53,193 nt of DNA. Origin: Gnetum montanum. Lineage: Eukaryota; Streptophyta; Gnetopsida; Gnetales; Gnetaceae. Shown here in pieces: positions 35,148-46,514 of the stretch (positions are counted from its first letter, which is position 1; each line of letters begins with the position of its first letter). The position numbers were made by a program, and so were the translations under genes. The stretch is taken from assembly GCA_015680685.1 (NCBI GenBank), contig MNCI01022419.1, positions 37,199-90,391 on the forward strand, written 5' to 3'. The notes under the pieces were generated by a model. The model saw only the letters and a program-made list of their open reading frames with translations. It was not told the origin of the DNA and did not search any database.

Positions 35148-35960
35148 CGATGAGTGGCGAGGTACCCCTACACTCAATCATATGAATATGAGCGTCTCAT
35201 GGGCGATCCAGTTGAACTCCAAGGACTAAGTGCTTACGCGCCTTAATGGAACACTTAAGGTTAATCAATTGCTATCTTCCCAAACTTACTTGTATTGTCA
35301 CGGTTGTATGGTTAAGTAAGTTTGAGGTATATGATTTTTATATCTTTTATCCTTTTAATGCCTTATGCTAATAGGGGAAGGTGAAGAGAACTAAGTGACT
35401 AACTTTCATTAACTATTCACTAACTATGTCCTAATTGTTCCTAACACCAGTATCTGTTCCCACTTGCCACACACACCCTGAACCAGTGCAATGCTGCTGG
35501 GATTACCAAACGCTATTCGTTACTGGGTTACCAAGCATTGTACACGTGCTTGCAGTGGTTATATTGAGTGTACTTAACTAGGAGAGTCAAGGGTTGAGAG
35601 AGAGTAATTAACTAAGAAAGCATTTAAACATTTAACCATAATTAATTACTATTTGGCTTAGTCCATATGCTTCAAGGTTTATCAGAAAGTTCATCTTTAT
35701 TTCCGTACACAAATGTGTGCTCAGGTATAATTTGCTCAAATAAAGATCCGTTCACTTTAAGACTCCTATTGCGGGCACATGGAAATTATTCTAACTTTGG
35801 AATGGTAAACCTGCTATAGTTTGGCTAAGGGTCTAAATCTAAGTGTCTAAAACAAGGAAAGTCGCCTCTTATTTATAGACATTGCGGCGGGCTGCGATAT
35901 CGCATATGCGATATCACGGGGGCAGATGCGATATCGCGGATGCAATATCACAGCTCATCA
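35148..35960 (-). repeat. 3' LTR of G2
   Basis: 813 bp. The minus strand starts TGATGAGCTGTGATATTGC and ends CTCATCG, where the last A is mutated. A TATAAATA box is at 35870-35877, only about 83 bp from the LTR start. The promoter region before it holds a perfect palindrome TGCGATATCGCA at 35893-35904 and three near copies. Confidence 0.88.
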
Positions 35961-35970
35961 TACCCCCATG
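35961..35970 (-). other. Polypurine tract of G2
   Basis: The minus strand reads CATGGGGGTA directly before the 3' LTR start. G3 has TATGGGGGTA in the same place. Confidence 0.7.
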
Positions 35971-38000
35971 ACTGAATAAAAACTCATTCTTGATTTCCTT
36001 ACAAAATATTGGAAAGGTATGGGATTGACTTGAATGATACTAATGGTGAATGGGGTGACATGTGAATGGATCATCATTACAATACATGGAAAAATTAGTG
36101 TTTATGATCACAAGAGCGAACACTATGTAAATTTGACATCCAGCCTTATTTGGTAGTTGGGAGAAAAGAGAGAGAGAGAGAAGAAGAAGAAGATGTGTTG
36201 TTGCTGATGCCAAGATTACGCCTTTCGTTGTCCATCCATAAGTGCACCATCAATCCTGTTCTTTGCATAACTACTCCAGCACCAATCCATTCTAAGTGTT
36301 TCCTCTAGATCCAATCCATTGTTGTATGATTGCCATCTACACACACAACATAGTTTTATATTAGCAAGGATAAATGAATCACAATGCAGTTGATACATTG
36401 CCTCGGTGTAAGGTCCATTAGTTGAGTTGTGATATGGCTAATGCGGATTCTGGAGATATAACACTGGTGACTACCCAAGGTGTAGGGGTTAAGAGAAAAT
36501 TGAAAAAATTGGACCAGGACCCCCATGACTAAGAGCGAACCTCCGGTAGCGAGAGAATGGAAAAAGATAAGGAATAAGAAAGATGAAGGAAAAGAAACAA
36601 TGGCAATGCCGATGAAATGGATGTCAAAGATGGAAATGAAAAAAATAAATGGTGATTGTGAAAATGTTTAAGGGAAAGAAGTTAACTGATGCACCAAATA
36701 GGAATGCTAGTGGGTCCTCCCCAAAGTAGGCTCATGCCCTTAATGCCCTAGCAGTACCACATTCAAAGAGTCTGTAGGCTCTGAAAATGTGATTTGAAAG
36801 CAAGAGTTAAAGTCTTAACCACAAGAATTTACCAAAAAAGAAAACAATGCATCAACCAAAATATGGACTATTGATACAACCAGCAATGAGGTGGAAAATG
36901 GAGAAAGAATGATGGAAAGAAGAGAATGGAATGGAGTCTCAAGGGCAAGGTGGTGTACAACCCTTTGTATATTAATGGTTAATGTGACTTAGTAGATCTC
37001 ATTCCAAATCCAGCCTCAAACAATCCACATTCAGTGACTTCGCATTAATACATTTGGCCAATTCATCCACTTGAAGTAACGAGAATGCTTTAGCCAAAAA
37101 GTCACCACCATTCCAGTGAAATGAGAAAGGAGAAAGTAGGAAGTGAGAAAGGGCTTTAGTTAGAGGGAACATGTTTGTTTAGTTTCATAACTAGTGCTTG
37201 TAGCCCAGATGATTATTTTGTCTAAGGGGTGTGCTCTGAATTCTTACCATATTTTTGCGTGAGAACCAAACCATGCAAAGACTTATTATTTTTATTAGCT
37301 CAGCTTCCTGATAATGGAGCAACATTAGAACAATAAGGAAAACTCAAGAAGAAAACATCCAAGCACCCAAGAGAACGGCCAACACAAATGCATCACATCC
37401 CCTTGAAGTCACACCCTTTTTAATGCTTGAGTCCTTCCTTAGTTTGAGAAATGCCTAGTCATCAATTTATTGATAGTTCTTATTATTTAAGGAAAGGGAC
37501 TGTACATTCCAAGCCAAGAGAGACCATAGAAATTCATGGATGAATGGATGATGTGGACTCATTGCTTGTTATATCAAAAGAACCATACCTTAGTATTGAC
37601 ATTATAACTCAAAGGTAAAAACCAAACATTAGCAATCAATGGAAGATAATTCATACCACCATCAGGAGCACTTATTAGGTGATGAACCTAACAAAATAAA
37701 CAAATACACAAAGAAATGAAGGAGTATAAACGATGTTGTAAAACAAAAATAAGAAAAGTGAAAGAAATTTGTAAAAAAAAAAATGTGTAAAAAAAAATTA
37801 AAAAGGAACTGAGGACCTTAATTGATAAGCATAGGTAGCCATCTCCCCCATGATTGAGTTGAAAGGGGGAGATCCAAAATAATGAGTGAGGTTGTCCTTT
37901 CTCTGATGTGTTATGTGCATTGACTATTCTAGATTCATGGTAAGGTTTGGTCAGTTGCACATTGACTAGTAATCTTTTATCAGAGTGCTTGTTTGAATTT
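35971..38000 (-). other. G2 3' region in place of pol; weak antisense open start
   Basis: About 2 kb shared with G3 44640-46514. On the element strand the shared text includes a short frame ending ...AKCINAKSLNVDCLRLDLE then stop (about 37010-37090), and 36216-36398 after a splice-like TGTGTGTAG. On the opposite (plus) strand an ATG at 36434 opens MANADSGDITLVTTQGVGVK, Lys-rich, to a stop near 36530, with further broken coding-like frames (for example LTDAPNRNASGSSPK near 36685). AG-rich microsatellite at 36168-36193. No known domain, so origin is unclear: a captured host gene piece is possible. Confidence 0.45.
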
Positions 38001-38011
38001 TTTAGGAATTT

Positions 38012-38941
38012 TTAACTTCCTCCTATTGATGTTTTCAGGTTAAGGGTTGGAAGTTTGTGATACTCTTGCTCCAACACATCTATGCCTTCGATGTGGGTGC
38101 AAGTGGTTCTCCAAGTTAGTTCCATGTGTGTTGATGAGTTGCTCTCTTGATCGGCTATCAACCACTGGGTGTCTTCTTTTTGTGTGGTTGCTACATATAG
38201 GCACTTTTGTATGTTAACTTCTTGGGCACACTGACTGCATGCAAGAAATGCTGAACATTCATGTACGCTATCACCCTCTGTATCACTGTATGTGATGCAT
38301 GGAACTTTCTTCTTCTCAATCTTCCCAAAAGTGTTTTCCTTAGATATTTCCAGGGAAAGATCGTGGATTCCTAGGCGTGCATTTATGGTACTTAGCCATG
38401 CCATTCCCATTATTATTGGGAAGTCCCCTTTGTCATTGTTTACTTGCATCACTAAGAAATCAGCTGGGTATGACCACCCACACATAGTGGCAATGATGTC
38501 CTCCACCAGTCCCAAGGTAACAGTGATGGACTGGTCAGCCAGCTCTAAGTGAATATTGCTCTTCTTTAGTGGAGGTAGGTTCCAGGCTTTATACATCTCT
38601 TGTGATATTAAGTTGACTCCGGAACCTGAGTCCAAAAAAGCTTTACATGGTTCATTCCTAGCGACTTGGAGATAGATTAAAGGACTTCCAGGGTTAGAGA
38701 ATTTCTTGGGAAGGTGGCCCTCCTTAATCCAATCAATGATGACATGTGTTAACTTAACCGTGTACGTTGAGCTTTGTTTTTTTTTTGAAGGAAGTTCTGA
38801 AGCCTTATTTGATGGAGAAGCATTCAGAGGCTCAACCACTTGTGGTTGTGAGAGCTTGATTGGGTTGTTGGTCCTAAAGAAAGGTCTTCTCTTTGTACAG
38901 TTATCAAAACCAGTAGTAGGTTGAAGGTTCATAGCTCTCAT
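38012..38941 (-). CDS. G2 retroviral-type aspartic protease with gag C-terminal linker
   Basis: Longest open frame in the window (309 codons). Residues 1-60 are a Pro/Ser/Lys-rich linker. The protease core runs about 62-195: substrate-side IYLQVARNEPCKAFLDSGSG with active-site D-S-G at residues 104-106, a VTLGLVEDI stretch near 141-149, and the conserved PIIMGMAWLS segment at 175-184. A C-terminal tail of about 120 residues with several cysteines has no known match. In the family the enzyme cleaves the gag-derived polyprotein in the particle. The ATG is internal to the polyprotein, so translation probably depended on the upstream gag start. The frame is intact although the gag upstream is broken and split by G3. 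The equivalent frame in G3 has a TAG where a Trp codon stood. Confidence 0.75.
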   Translation of the reverse strand: MRAMNLQPTTGFDNCTKRRPFFRTNNPIKLSQPQVVEPLNASPSNKASELPSKKKQSSTYTVKLTHVIIDWIKEGHLPKKFSNPGSPLIYLQVARNEPCKAFLDSGSGVNLISQEMYKAWNLPPLKKSNIHLELADQSITVTLGLVEDIIATMCGWSYPADFLVMQVNNDKGDFPIIMGMAWLSTINARLGIHDLSLEISKENTFGKIEKKKVPCITYSDTEGDSVHECSAFLACSQCAQEVNIQKCLYVATTQKEDTQWLIADQESNSSTHMELTWRTTCTHIEGIDVLEQEYHKLPTLNLKTSIGGS

Positions 38942-39358
38942 AGCATTACATTACTGTAGTTGAGTGGGGAGTTCCCCTTGCATTGTTGGAGTGAGTGGTA
39001 ATGGAGCTATCAGTGTGAGAGTTGCAGATGGGTTTGGAGGATGGTATGTCTGCGGGTTGTCTCTCCTAGGAGAAGGAGTCCTATAATATTCTTGAGCTTG
39101 GTAGTGATGTTGTGGATTAACATGATCAACAGAGTCACGTGGAGAGATTGGCTGCTGCACATAGTAGCCACATGGATCCGATTGCCGGTATTATTGCCTT
39201 GGTGGTGGCATCCCCCATGACTGTGGGTATTGCCACTACGAGTGTTGCTCAATAGGTTGTGGTGGAGTTTCACTTGGACAATACGTTAAAGGTTGGTGGA
39301 ACTGCCTTGGGTTACCTTGAGGATAAGGTAATTGTTGGGGTGCTTGTCGTTTGTTAAG

Positions 39359-40223
39359 TCATGGGTTAAGTGCATACATCCTAGAATCTTGTAGATGTGA
39401 GATTATTGGAAAACATCCCTTAGGATGGTCGTATTGGCATATCTCACATCCACCGTCATTGTCTGTATCAGAATCCACAACCTCTTCAATGATGGCCATT
39501 TTACCCTTACCTTTGTTATGTGCATTGTCCATGTCCCTCTTTTCCTTTTTGTCATAGTTACTACCTCGCTCCTTAGACTCCTCTACAATTTTAAGAATAG
39601 TTTCAAATCTACTATTTAGGGAGTCCCACATTTGGTCTACCTTTGCCGACACTTCTATTGTTAATTTTTGGAGTGGCAAGGTTTTCCTATGCACCATCTC
39701 TTCAAGTGATGACTCTTCCTCCTCCTCATAGAATCTCACTCCCCTTTTTCGAAGGGAAGGATTGTGGTTGTACTCTTCCGCACTTTCTCTCTTACGTAGC
39801 TCTACTTCTTTCTTGGCTACTTGTTCCAGCAATCTATGGACTTGATGGGACCTAAGCTCTGATAATCACCCTTAGGCATATGTTCCAAGGGTTCTCCTAG
39901 TTTCATGCCTAAGTCCATCTACGAGATGGTGAAGTTGATCCTACTGCGAGTAACATGACCTGGGCAATGATGTAACAGTGCATAATAATGGTCCATGGTA
40001 GCATCAAAAGATTCATGATTTCCCTGCTTCCATCCTTGGATTTGCTTTCGCAGGTTGGACACCCAGGAGTATGTTTGATACTCATCATTAAATAGTTCTA
40101 GCATCGTACTCCACCTCTAAATAGATTTTGGTTCTAAGGACCGGGACTAGCTTTTCACTTCTTTTACTAGTGTCCTTGGGAACAACTTTAGTTTTTTCCA
40201 TTCATTCTCAATGTTCTACAAGG
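39359..40223 (-). pseudogene. G2 gag, 3' segment
   Basis: Continues the gag reading interrupted by G3. It holds the second half of the retrotransposon-gag domain (LELFNDEYQTYSWVSNLRKQ, 39919-40104), then a stop-broken join to 39359-39832. The latter has an acidic EEEEESSLEEM patch, a helical KVDQMWDSLNSRFETILK segment, and the short zinc knuckle CEICQYDHPKGC (C-x2-C-x3-H-x3-C). Downstream, 38951-39160 is a Pro/Gln/His-rich linker leading to the protease. Confidence 0.75.
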
Positions 40224-40228
40224 CACAC
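40224..40228. other. Target-site duplication of G3, left copy
   Basis: CACAC here and CACAT at 47273-47277 flank G3, one mismatch. Removing G3 and one copy restores a continuous G2 gag reading across the site, which supports the boundary. Confidence 0.75.
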
Positions 40229-41016
40229 ACATCCTACCCTGCGATATCGCATATGCTATATTGTAGCCCATTGCAATGTCTATAAATAAGAAGCAGCTTT
40301 CCCTTGTTCAATCATCTAGATCTAGACCCTTAGCCAAACTATAGCATTTTTAGCATTCTAGAGTTAGAATAATTTCCATGTGCCTGCAATAGGAGTCTCA
40401 AAGTGAATGGATCTTTATTCGAGCAAATTGTACCCGAGCACAAATTTTTGTATGAAAATGAAGACAAACTTTCTGATAAACCTTGTAGCATATGGACTAA
40501 GCTAAATAGGATTTCATTATTGTTAAATGTTTAAATGCTTTCTTAGTTAATTAAATCCCTCTAAACCCTTGACTCTCCTAGTTAAGTGCATTCAGTACGA
40601 CCGCTTCGAGCATGTGTGTAATGCTTGGTAACCCAGTAATGAGTAGCATTTGGTAATCCCAGTAGCATTGCACTGGTTCAGGGTGTGTGCAACAAGTGGG
40701 AATGGATACTGGTGCTAGGAAAATTAGAACTTAGTTAGAAAGTAGTTAATGAAGTTAGTCACTTAGTCACTTAGTCTCTTCACCCTTCCTTATTAGTGTA
40801 AAGACATTAAAAAGAGAAAAGATATAAAAATCACATACCTCAGACTTACTTAACCATACAACCATGACAATACAAGTAAGTTTGGGAAGACAATGATTGA
40901 TTAACCTTAAGTGTTCCATAAGGCGCATAAGCAATTAGTCCTTGGAGTTCGACCGGTTCGCATGTGAGACACTCGTATTTGTATGTTTGAGTGTAGGGGT
41001 ACCTCGCCACTCATCA
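40229..41016 (+). repeat. 5' LTR of G3
   Basis: 788 bp. The start has drifted (ACATCCTACCC instead of TGATGAG...). It contains the palindrome TGCGATATCGCA at 40240-40251 and a TATAAATA box at 40281-40288. It ends CTCATCA directly before the primer site. Confidence 0.85.
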
Positions 41017-41017
41017 T

Positions 41018-41035
41018 TGGTGCCGTTGCTAGGGG
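41018..41035 (+). other. Primer-binding site, tRNA-Asp type (G3)
   Basis: TGGTGCCGTTGCTAGGGG, close to the TGGCGCCGTTGCCGGGG expected for plant tRNA-Asp, starting two bases after the LTR. Confidence 0.8.
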
Positions 41036-41160
41036 CTTAGTTGTTTATGCACTACTTAGAACATAGGAAATCACTCACATCGTTGGGAAGCTAAAATGAA
41101 CCCTTAGGGTTAATCAAGAAAAGATAAGATAATGGTAAGTTGCACACTGAAAAAAATAAA

Positions 41161-44100
41161 GATGTCTTCTTCTTCGCACAAAAGCACTTGACCGCCTAGG
41201 ACCAACACAAGAGATAGTCAGTGGCACAACCCACATAACCAAGATCAGCCAATACCTCAACAGTTCCATGTGGTATATATTCATCACGATGAATATGCAC
41301 CCAACTTTACCTTCATTCTCCATCAAGATGAACAACTATGTTGGAGAGACTTGGAGGGTAACATAGTATTTCCTCTAGACCGAGTAGTCCCCAACATCCT
41401 CCTTCGTGCTCTTGCATGAATAGGCATGTCACAATTGTATGCAGAGTACGTTGCATGTGATTACGACACAAAGGACTACCATTCCACAGAAGCGCAACGT
41501 CAACGGGACTTGCAACAGGAGAGTTACCACACATCTTTGAAGGACAAAAGATCCCATAATGCTCCACCCGTTTTAAGTGAAATTGAGGGTGGTGAACCTA
41601 TTTCAATAGGTTCTCCACAAAATGATGTTTCCCATCCTAATGATGGTGAGGAGGTGGTGTATCAGAACCTTCACTCCATGATTCACAATCCTGATTCTGA
41701 TTCCCACAAACACCAAGTGTTCAACGAGCGAACACAAATACATAATAAGGGCGGGCATTCTGATCATCATCACGATCGAGGCTGGGACCACCGAAGAGAA
41801 GGTAGGAAACATCATCATGGAAATGGTTCTTCTTCTTCTCCCCCTTCATCATCACATTCACCCTCTCCTTTAGTATCAGGATGTAGTCATAAAGAGCCTA
41901 ACTATAAGGACAAAGGTAAACATAGTGAGAAACCTCAACGAGAGAGTCGAGAAAGATGATGAGGGCACTCAAAAGAATCAAGGCATGGAAAAAGGGAGAG
42001 TACGGAACCACGTAGACATCATAGACACTATGAATGAAATGATAACGAAGAATCCCTACTTGTAACCCGAAGCATGTTAGACATCACAGAGGCTATGAGA
42101 ATTCCTACAAGGCACCAAAAAGATAGCAGGATCAAGAGGTTAGACATGAATAATATCCCACGATTTGAGGGGGGATACAACGTTAATCCTCAAAACCACT
42201 TACAAGAATTTCACGATGCATGTGCCTTGCAAAACATCGAGAATGAGTGGCAAAAATTAAAGTTGTTCCCAAGGATACTAGTAAAAGAAGTGGAAAGCTG
42301 GTACTAGACCTTAGAACCAGAATCCATTCGAAGATGGAGTACAATGCTAGAACTGTTTAATGATAAATATCAAACATACTCCCGAGTGTCCAACCTGTAA
42401 AAGAAAATCCAAGGATGGAAGTAGGAAAGTCATGAACCCTTGGATGCTGCCATGGGCCATTATTATGCACTTTTACATTATTGCCCAGGCCATGGTTATT
42501 CATAGCGGGATCAACTACGCCATCTCATAGATGGGCTTAGGCACGAAATAGGGAGAACCTTTGGAACATATGCCCAAGGGAGATTATCAAAGCTTAGGTT
42601 CCATCAGATTCATAGATTGTTGGAGCAAGTAGCCAAGGAAGAAGGGGAGCTAAGTAAGAGAGAAAGTGCGGAAGAATACAACCATGATCCTTCCCTCCAA
42701 AAAAGGGGAGTGAGATTCTGTGAGGAGGAGGAAGAGTCACCACTTGAAGAGTTGGTGAATAGGAAAACCTTGTCATTCCAAAAATTAACAACAGAAGTAT
42801 CGGCAAAGGTAGACCAAATGTGGGACTCCTTGGATAGTAGATTTGAAACCGTCCTTAAAATTGTAGAGGAGTCTAAGGAGCGAAGTAGTGACTATGATAA
42901 AAAGAAAAAGAGAGAAGTGGATCATGCACATAACAAAGGTAAGGGTAAAATGGCTATCACCGAAGAGGTTGTGGATTCTGATATGGACAATGATGGTGGA
43001 TGTGAGATATGCCAATACAACCATCCTAAGGGATGTTGCCTAATAATCTCACATCTACAAGAGTCTGGGGTGTATGCACTTAACCCAAGACTTAACAAAT
43101 GGCAAGAACCCCGAAGGTTACCTTATCCCCAAGGTAACCCAAGGCAGTTCCACCAACCCTTAATGTATTATCCAAGTGGAACTTCACCACAACCTATTAA
43201 GCAACACCAGTAGTGGCAATACCCACAGTCATGGGGGAATGCCACCACTGAGGCAATAATACCCTTACCAGAAACTAGATCCATATGGCTATAACGTGTA
43301 GCAGCAAATCTCTCCAAGTGATTCTGTTGGTCACGTTACACCACAACGTCACTACCAAGCTCAGGAGTATTATAGGACTCCTTTTCCTAGGAGAGACACA
43401 CCATATACATACCATCCTCCAAACCCATCCGCAACTCTCACTTCAATAGCTCCATTACCACCTGCTCTAGCAATGCAAGGGGAACTACCCACTCAACCGC
43501 AGCAACACAATGCTATGAGATCTATGAACCTTCAACCTACTACTGGTCTTGATAACCGTATAAAGAGAAGACCTTTCTTTAGGATCAATAGTCCAACCAA
43601 GCTCTCACAACCACAAGCAGTTGAACCTCTGAACGCTCCTCCATCAAATAAGGCTTCAAAGCTCCCTTCAAACCAAAAACAAAGCTCAACGCACACGGTT
43701 ATGTTAACGCATACCGTCACTAACTGGATTAAGGAGGGCCACCTTCCCAAGAAATTCTCTAACCCTAGAAGCCCTTTAATCTATCTCCAAGTCGCTAGGA
43801 ATGAACCTTGTAAAGCTCTTCTAGACTCAGGTTCGAGAGTCAACTTGATATCACAAGAGATGTATAAAGCCTAGAACTTGCCTCCACTAAAGAAGAGCAT
43901 TATTTGCTTAGAGCTGGTTGACCAGTCCATCACTATTCCCTTGGGACTGGTGAAGGACATCATTACCACTGTGTGTGGGTGGTCATACCTAGCTGATTTC
44001 CTAGTGATCCAAGTAAACAATGAAAAAGGGAACTTCCCAAAAATAATGGAAAGGGCATGGCTAAGTACCATAAATGCATGCCTAGGAATCCGTGATCTTT

Positions 44101-44442
44101 CCCTGGAAATATCTAGAAAAAATGCTTTTGGGAAGATCGAGAAGAAGAAAGTTCCATGCGTCACATATAGTGATACAGAGGGTGATGGCGTACAGGAATG
44201 TTAAACATTTCCTACATGCAGCCGGTGTGCCCAAGAAGTTAACATACAAAAGTACCTGTATGTAGCAACCACACAACAAGAAAACACCCAACGGTTGATA
44301 GATGATAAGAAGAGCAACTCACCAATGTGCATGGAACTAACTGAGGGAAAAACTTGCACTCACATCAAAAGCATAGATGCACTGGAGCAAGAGTGTCACC
44401 GACTTCCAAACCTTAACATGAAACCATCAATTAGGGGAAGTT
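41161..44442 (+). pseudogene. G3 gag-protease polyprotein, broken
   Basis: The start at 41161 gives MSSSSHKS, as in G2. Parts in order: an N-terminal domain (VVYIHHDEYAPNFTFILHQD and LCWRDLEGNIV, to 41420); a His/Arg/Ser-rich linker in the open frame 41426-41959; the gag domain in 42074-42307 (RLDMNNIPRFEGGYNVNPQN, then KLFPRILVKEVESWY); the C-terminal gag in 42617-43213 with an acidic patch and zinc knuckle (cysteines and histidine at 43001-43035); a Pro/Gln linker; and protease in 43473-43874 (LLDSGSRVNLISQEM). The protease frame stops at a TAG where G2 has Trp and resumes at 43878-44204. A tail follows to about 44442. At least five stops in all. Inactive. Confidence 0.8.
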
Positions 44443-44639
44443 GGAAATTTCCAAAAACTTCAAACAAACGCTCCAATAAGAGAATGCTAGTCAGTGTGCA
44501 ATGGACCAAACCTTACCATGAATCTAGAACAGTCAATGCACATAACACATCGGAGAAAGGACGACCTTGCTCATTATTTCGAATCTTCCTCTTCCAACTT
44601 AGTCATGGGGGAGATGACCACCTATGCTGATCAATCAAG

Positions 44640-46514
44640 GCCCTCAGTTCCTTTTTAAGTTTTTGTTTTACACATTTTTGGTTTAAAAATTTCTTTAAAT
44701 TTTCTTGTTTTTGTTTTACAACATCATTCATACTTTTCTGTTTATTTGTGTGTTTGTTTGTTTGTTTGTTTATAAGGTTTGTTACTTAATAAGTGCTCTT
44801 GATGATGGTATGAACTGTATTCCATTGCTTGCTAATGTTTGGTTTTTACCTTTGAGTTATAATGTTGATACTAAGGTATGGTTATTTTGATATAATAGGA
44901 AATGAGTCCACATCATCCATGCATTCATCAATTTGTATGGTCTCTCTCAACTTGGAAATGTACAGTCCCTTTCTTAATAATAGAACTATCAATGAATTGG
45001 TGACTGGACATTTCTCAAACTAAGGAAGGACTCAAGGATTGAAAAGGGTGTGACTTAAAGGGGATTTGATGCATTTTTTTTGGCCATTCTCTTGGGTGCT
45101 TGAATGTTTTCTTTTTGGGTTTTCCTTACCATTTTGACGTTGCTCCATTATCAGGAAGCTGAGCTAATAAAAATAATAAGTCTTTGCATGGTGTGGTTCT
45201 CATGTAAAAACACACAAAAAAAAGTGAGAATTCAAAGCACATCCCTTAGACAAAATAATCATCTGGGCTACAAGCACTGGTTATGGAACTACACAAACAG
45301 GTTCCCTCTAACTAAGACCCTTTCTCACTTCCTACTTTCTCCTTTCTTGTTTCGTCGGAATGGTGATGACTCTTTGGTAGAGGAATTCTTATTACTTCAG
45401 GTCGATGGATTGACCAAATGTATTAATGCGAAGTCACTGGATGTGGATTTTTTGAGGCTAGATTTTGAATGAGTTCTACTTAGTCACATTAACCATGAAA
45501 TACACAAGGAACTTTACACAACCTTGTTCTTGGGATTCCATTCCATTCTCTTCTCTCCATCTTTCTCTCCATTGTTCACCTCATTGCCAGTTGTATCAAT
45601 AGTCTATATTTTGGTTGACACATGGTTTTCTTTTTGGTAAACTCTTGTGGTTAAGACTTTAACTCTTGCTTCCAAATGACATTTCTAGAGCATACAGACT
45701 CTTTGAATGTAGGAATGTCAGGGCATTAAGGGCATGAGCCTGCTTTGGGGAGGACCCACTGGCATTCCTATTTGGTGCATCCATTAATTTCTTTTCCTTA
45801 AACATTTTTTCAATCACCATTTATTTTTTTCATTTCCATCTCTGACATCCATTTCCTCAGCATTGAAGTTGTCTCTTTTCTCCATATTTCTTATTCCTTT
45901 TCTTTTTCCATTCTATCGCTACCAGAGGTTCGCTCTTAGTCATGGGGGTCCTGGTCCAATTTTTTCGATTTTCTCCTAACCCCTACACATTACACCTTTG
46001 GTAGTCACCAGTGTTATATCTCCAAAGTCCGCATCAGCCATATCACAAGTCAGCCAATGGACCTTACACTAAGGCAAGGTATTAACTGCATTGTGATTCA
46101 TTTATCCTTGCTAATATGTGACTGTGTTGTGTGTGCAGATGGTGACCATATGACAATGGATTGGAGATGAAAAAAACACTTGGAATGGACTGGTGTTGAA
46201 ATAGTTATGCAAGGAACAAGATTGATGGCATGCTTATGGATGGACAACGAAAGGTGCAATCTTGACATCGGCAACAACAAACTTCTTCTTCTCTCTCTTC
46301 TCTCTGCTTTCTCAGCTACCAAGTAAGGCTAGATGTCAAATGTGTATAGTGTTCACCCTTGTTGTCATAAACACTAATTTTTCCATGTATTGTAATGATG
46401 ATCTGTTTACATATCATCCCATTCACCACTAGTGTCATTTTAGCCAATAATCCCATACCTTCCCAATATTTTGTAAGGAACTCAAGGACAAGTTTTTATT
46501 CAGTTATGGGGGTA
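44640..46514 (+). other. G3 3' region in place of pol, with polypurine tract
   Basis: Homologous to G2 35971-38000. It contains a T-rich tract (44660-44780), an open frame 45104-45472 whose end (KCINAKSLDVDFLRLDFE) matches the G2 copy, and on the opposite strand a start at about 46040 reading MADADFGDITLVTTKGV, like G2's antisense start. The polypurine tract TATGGGGGTA ends at 46514. Open frame 46098-46322 (minus) has no recognisable domain. Confidence 0.5.

Noticed and set aside
36168-36193. AG-rich tract as a polypurine primer
   Set aside because: It lies 200 bp inside the element and is a simple AG/AAG microsatellite. The real tract CATGGGGGTA adjoins the LTR.
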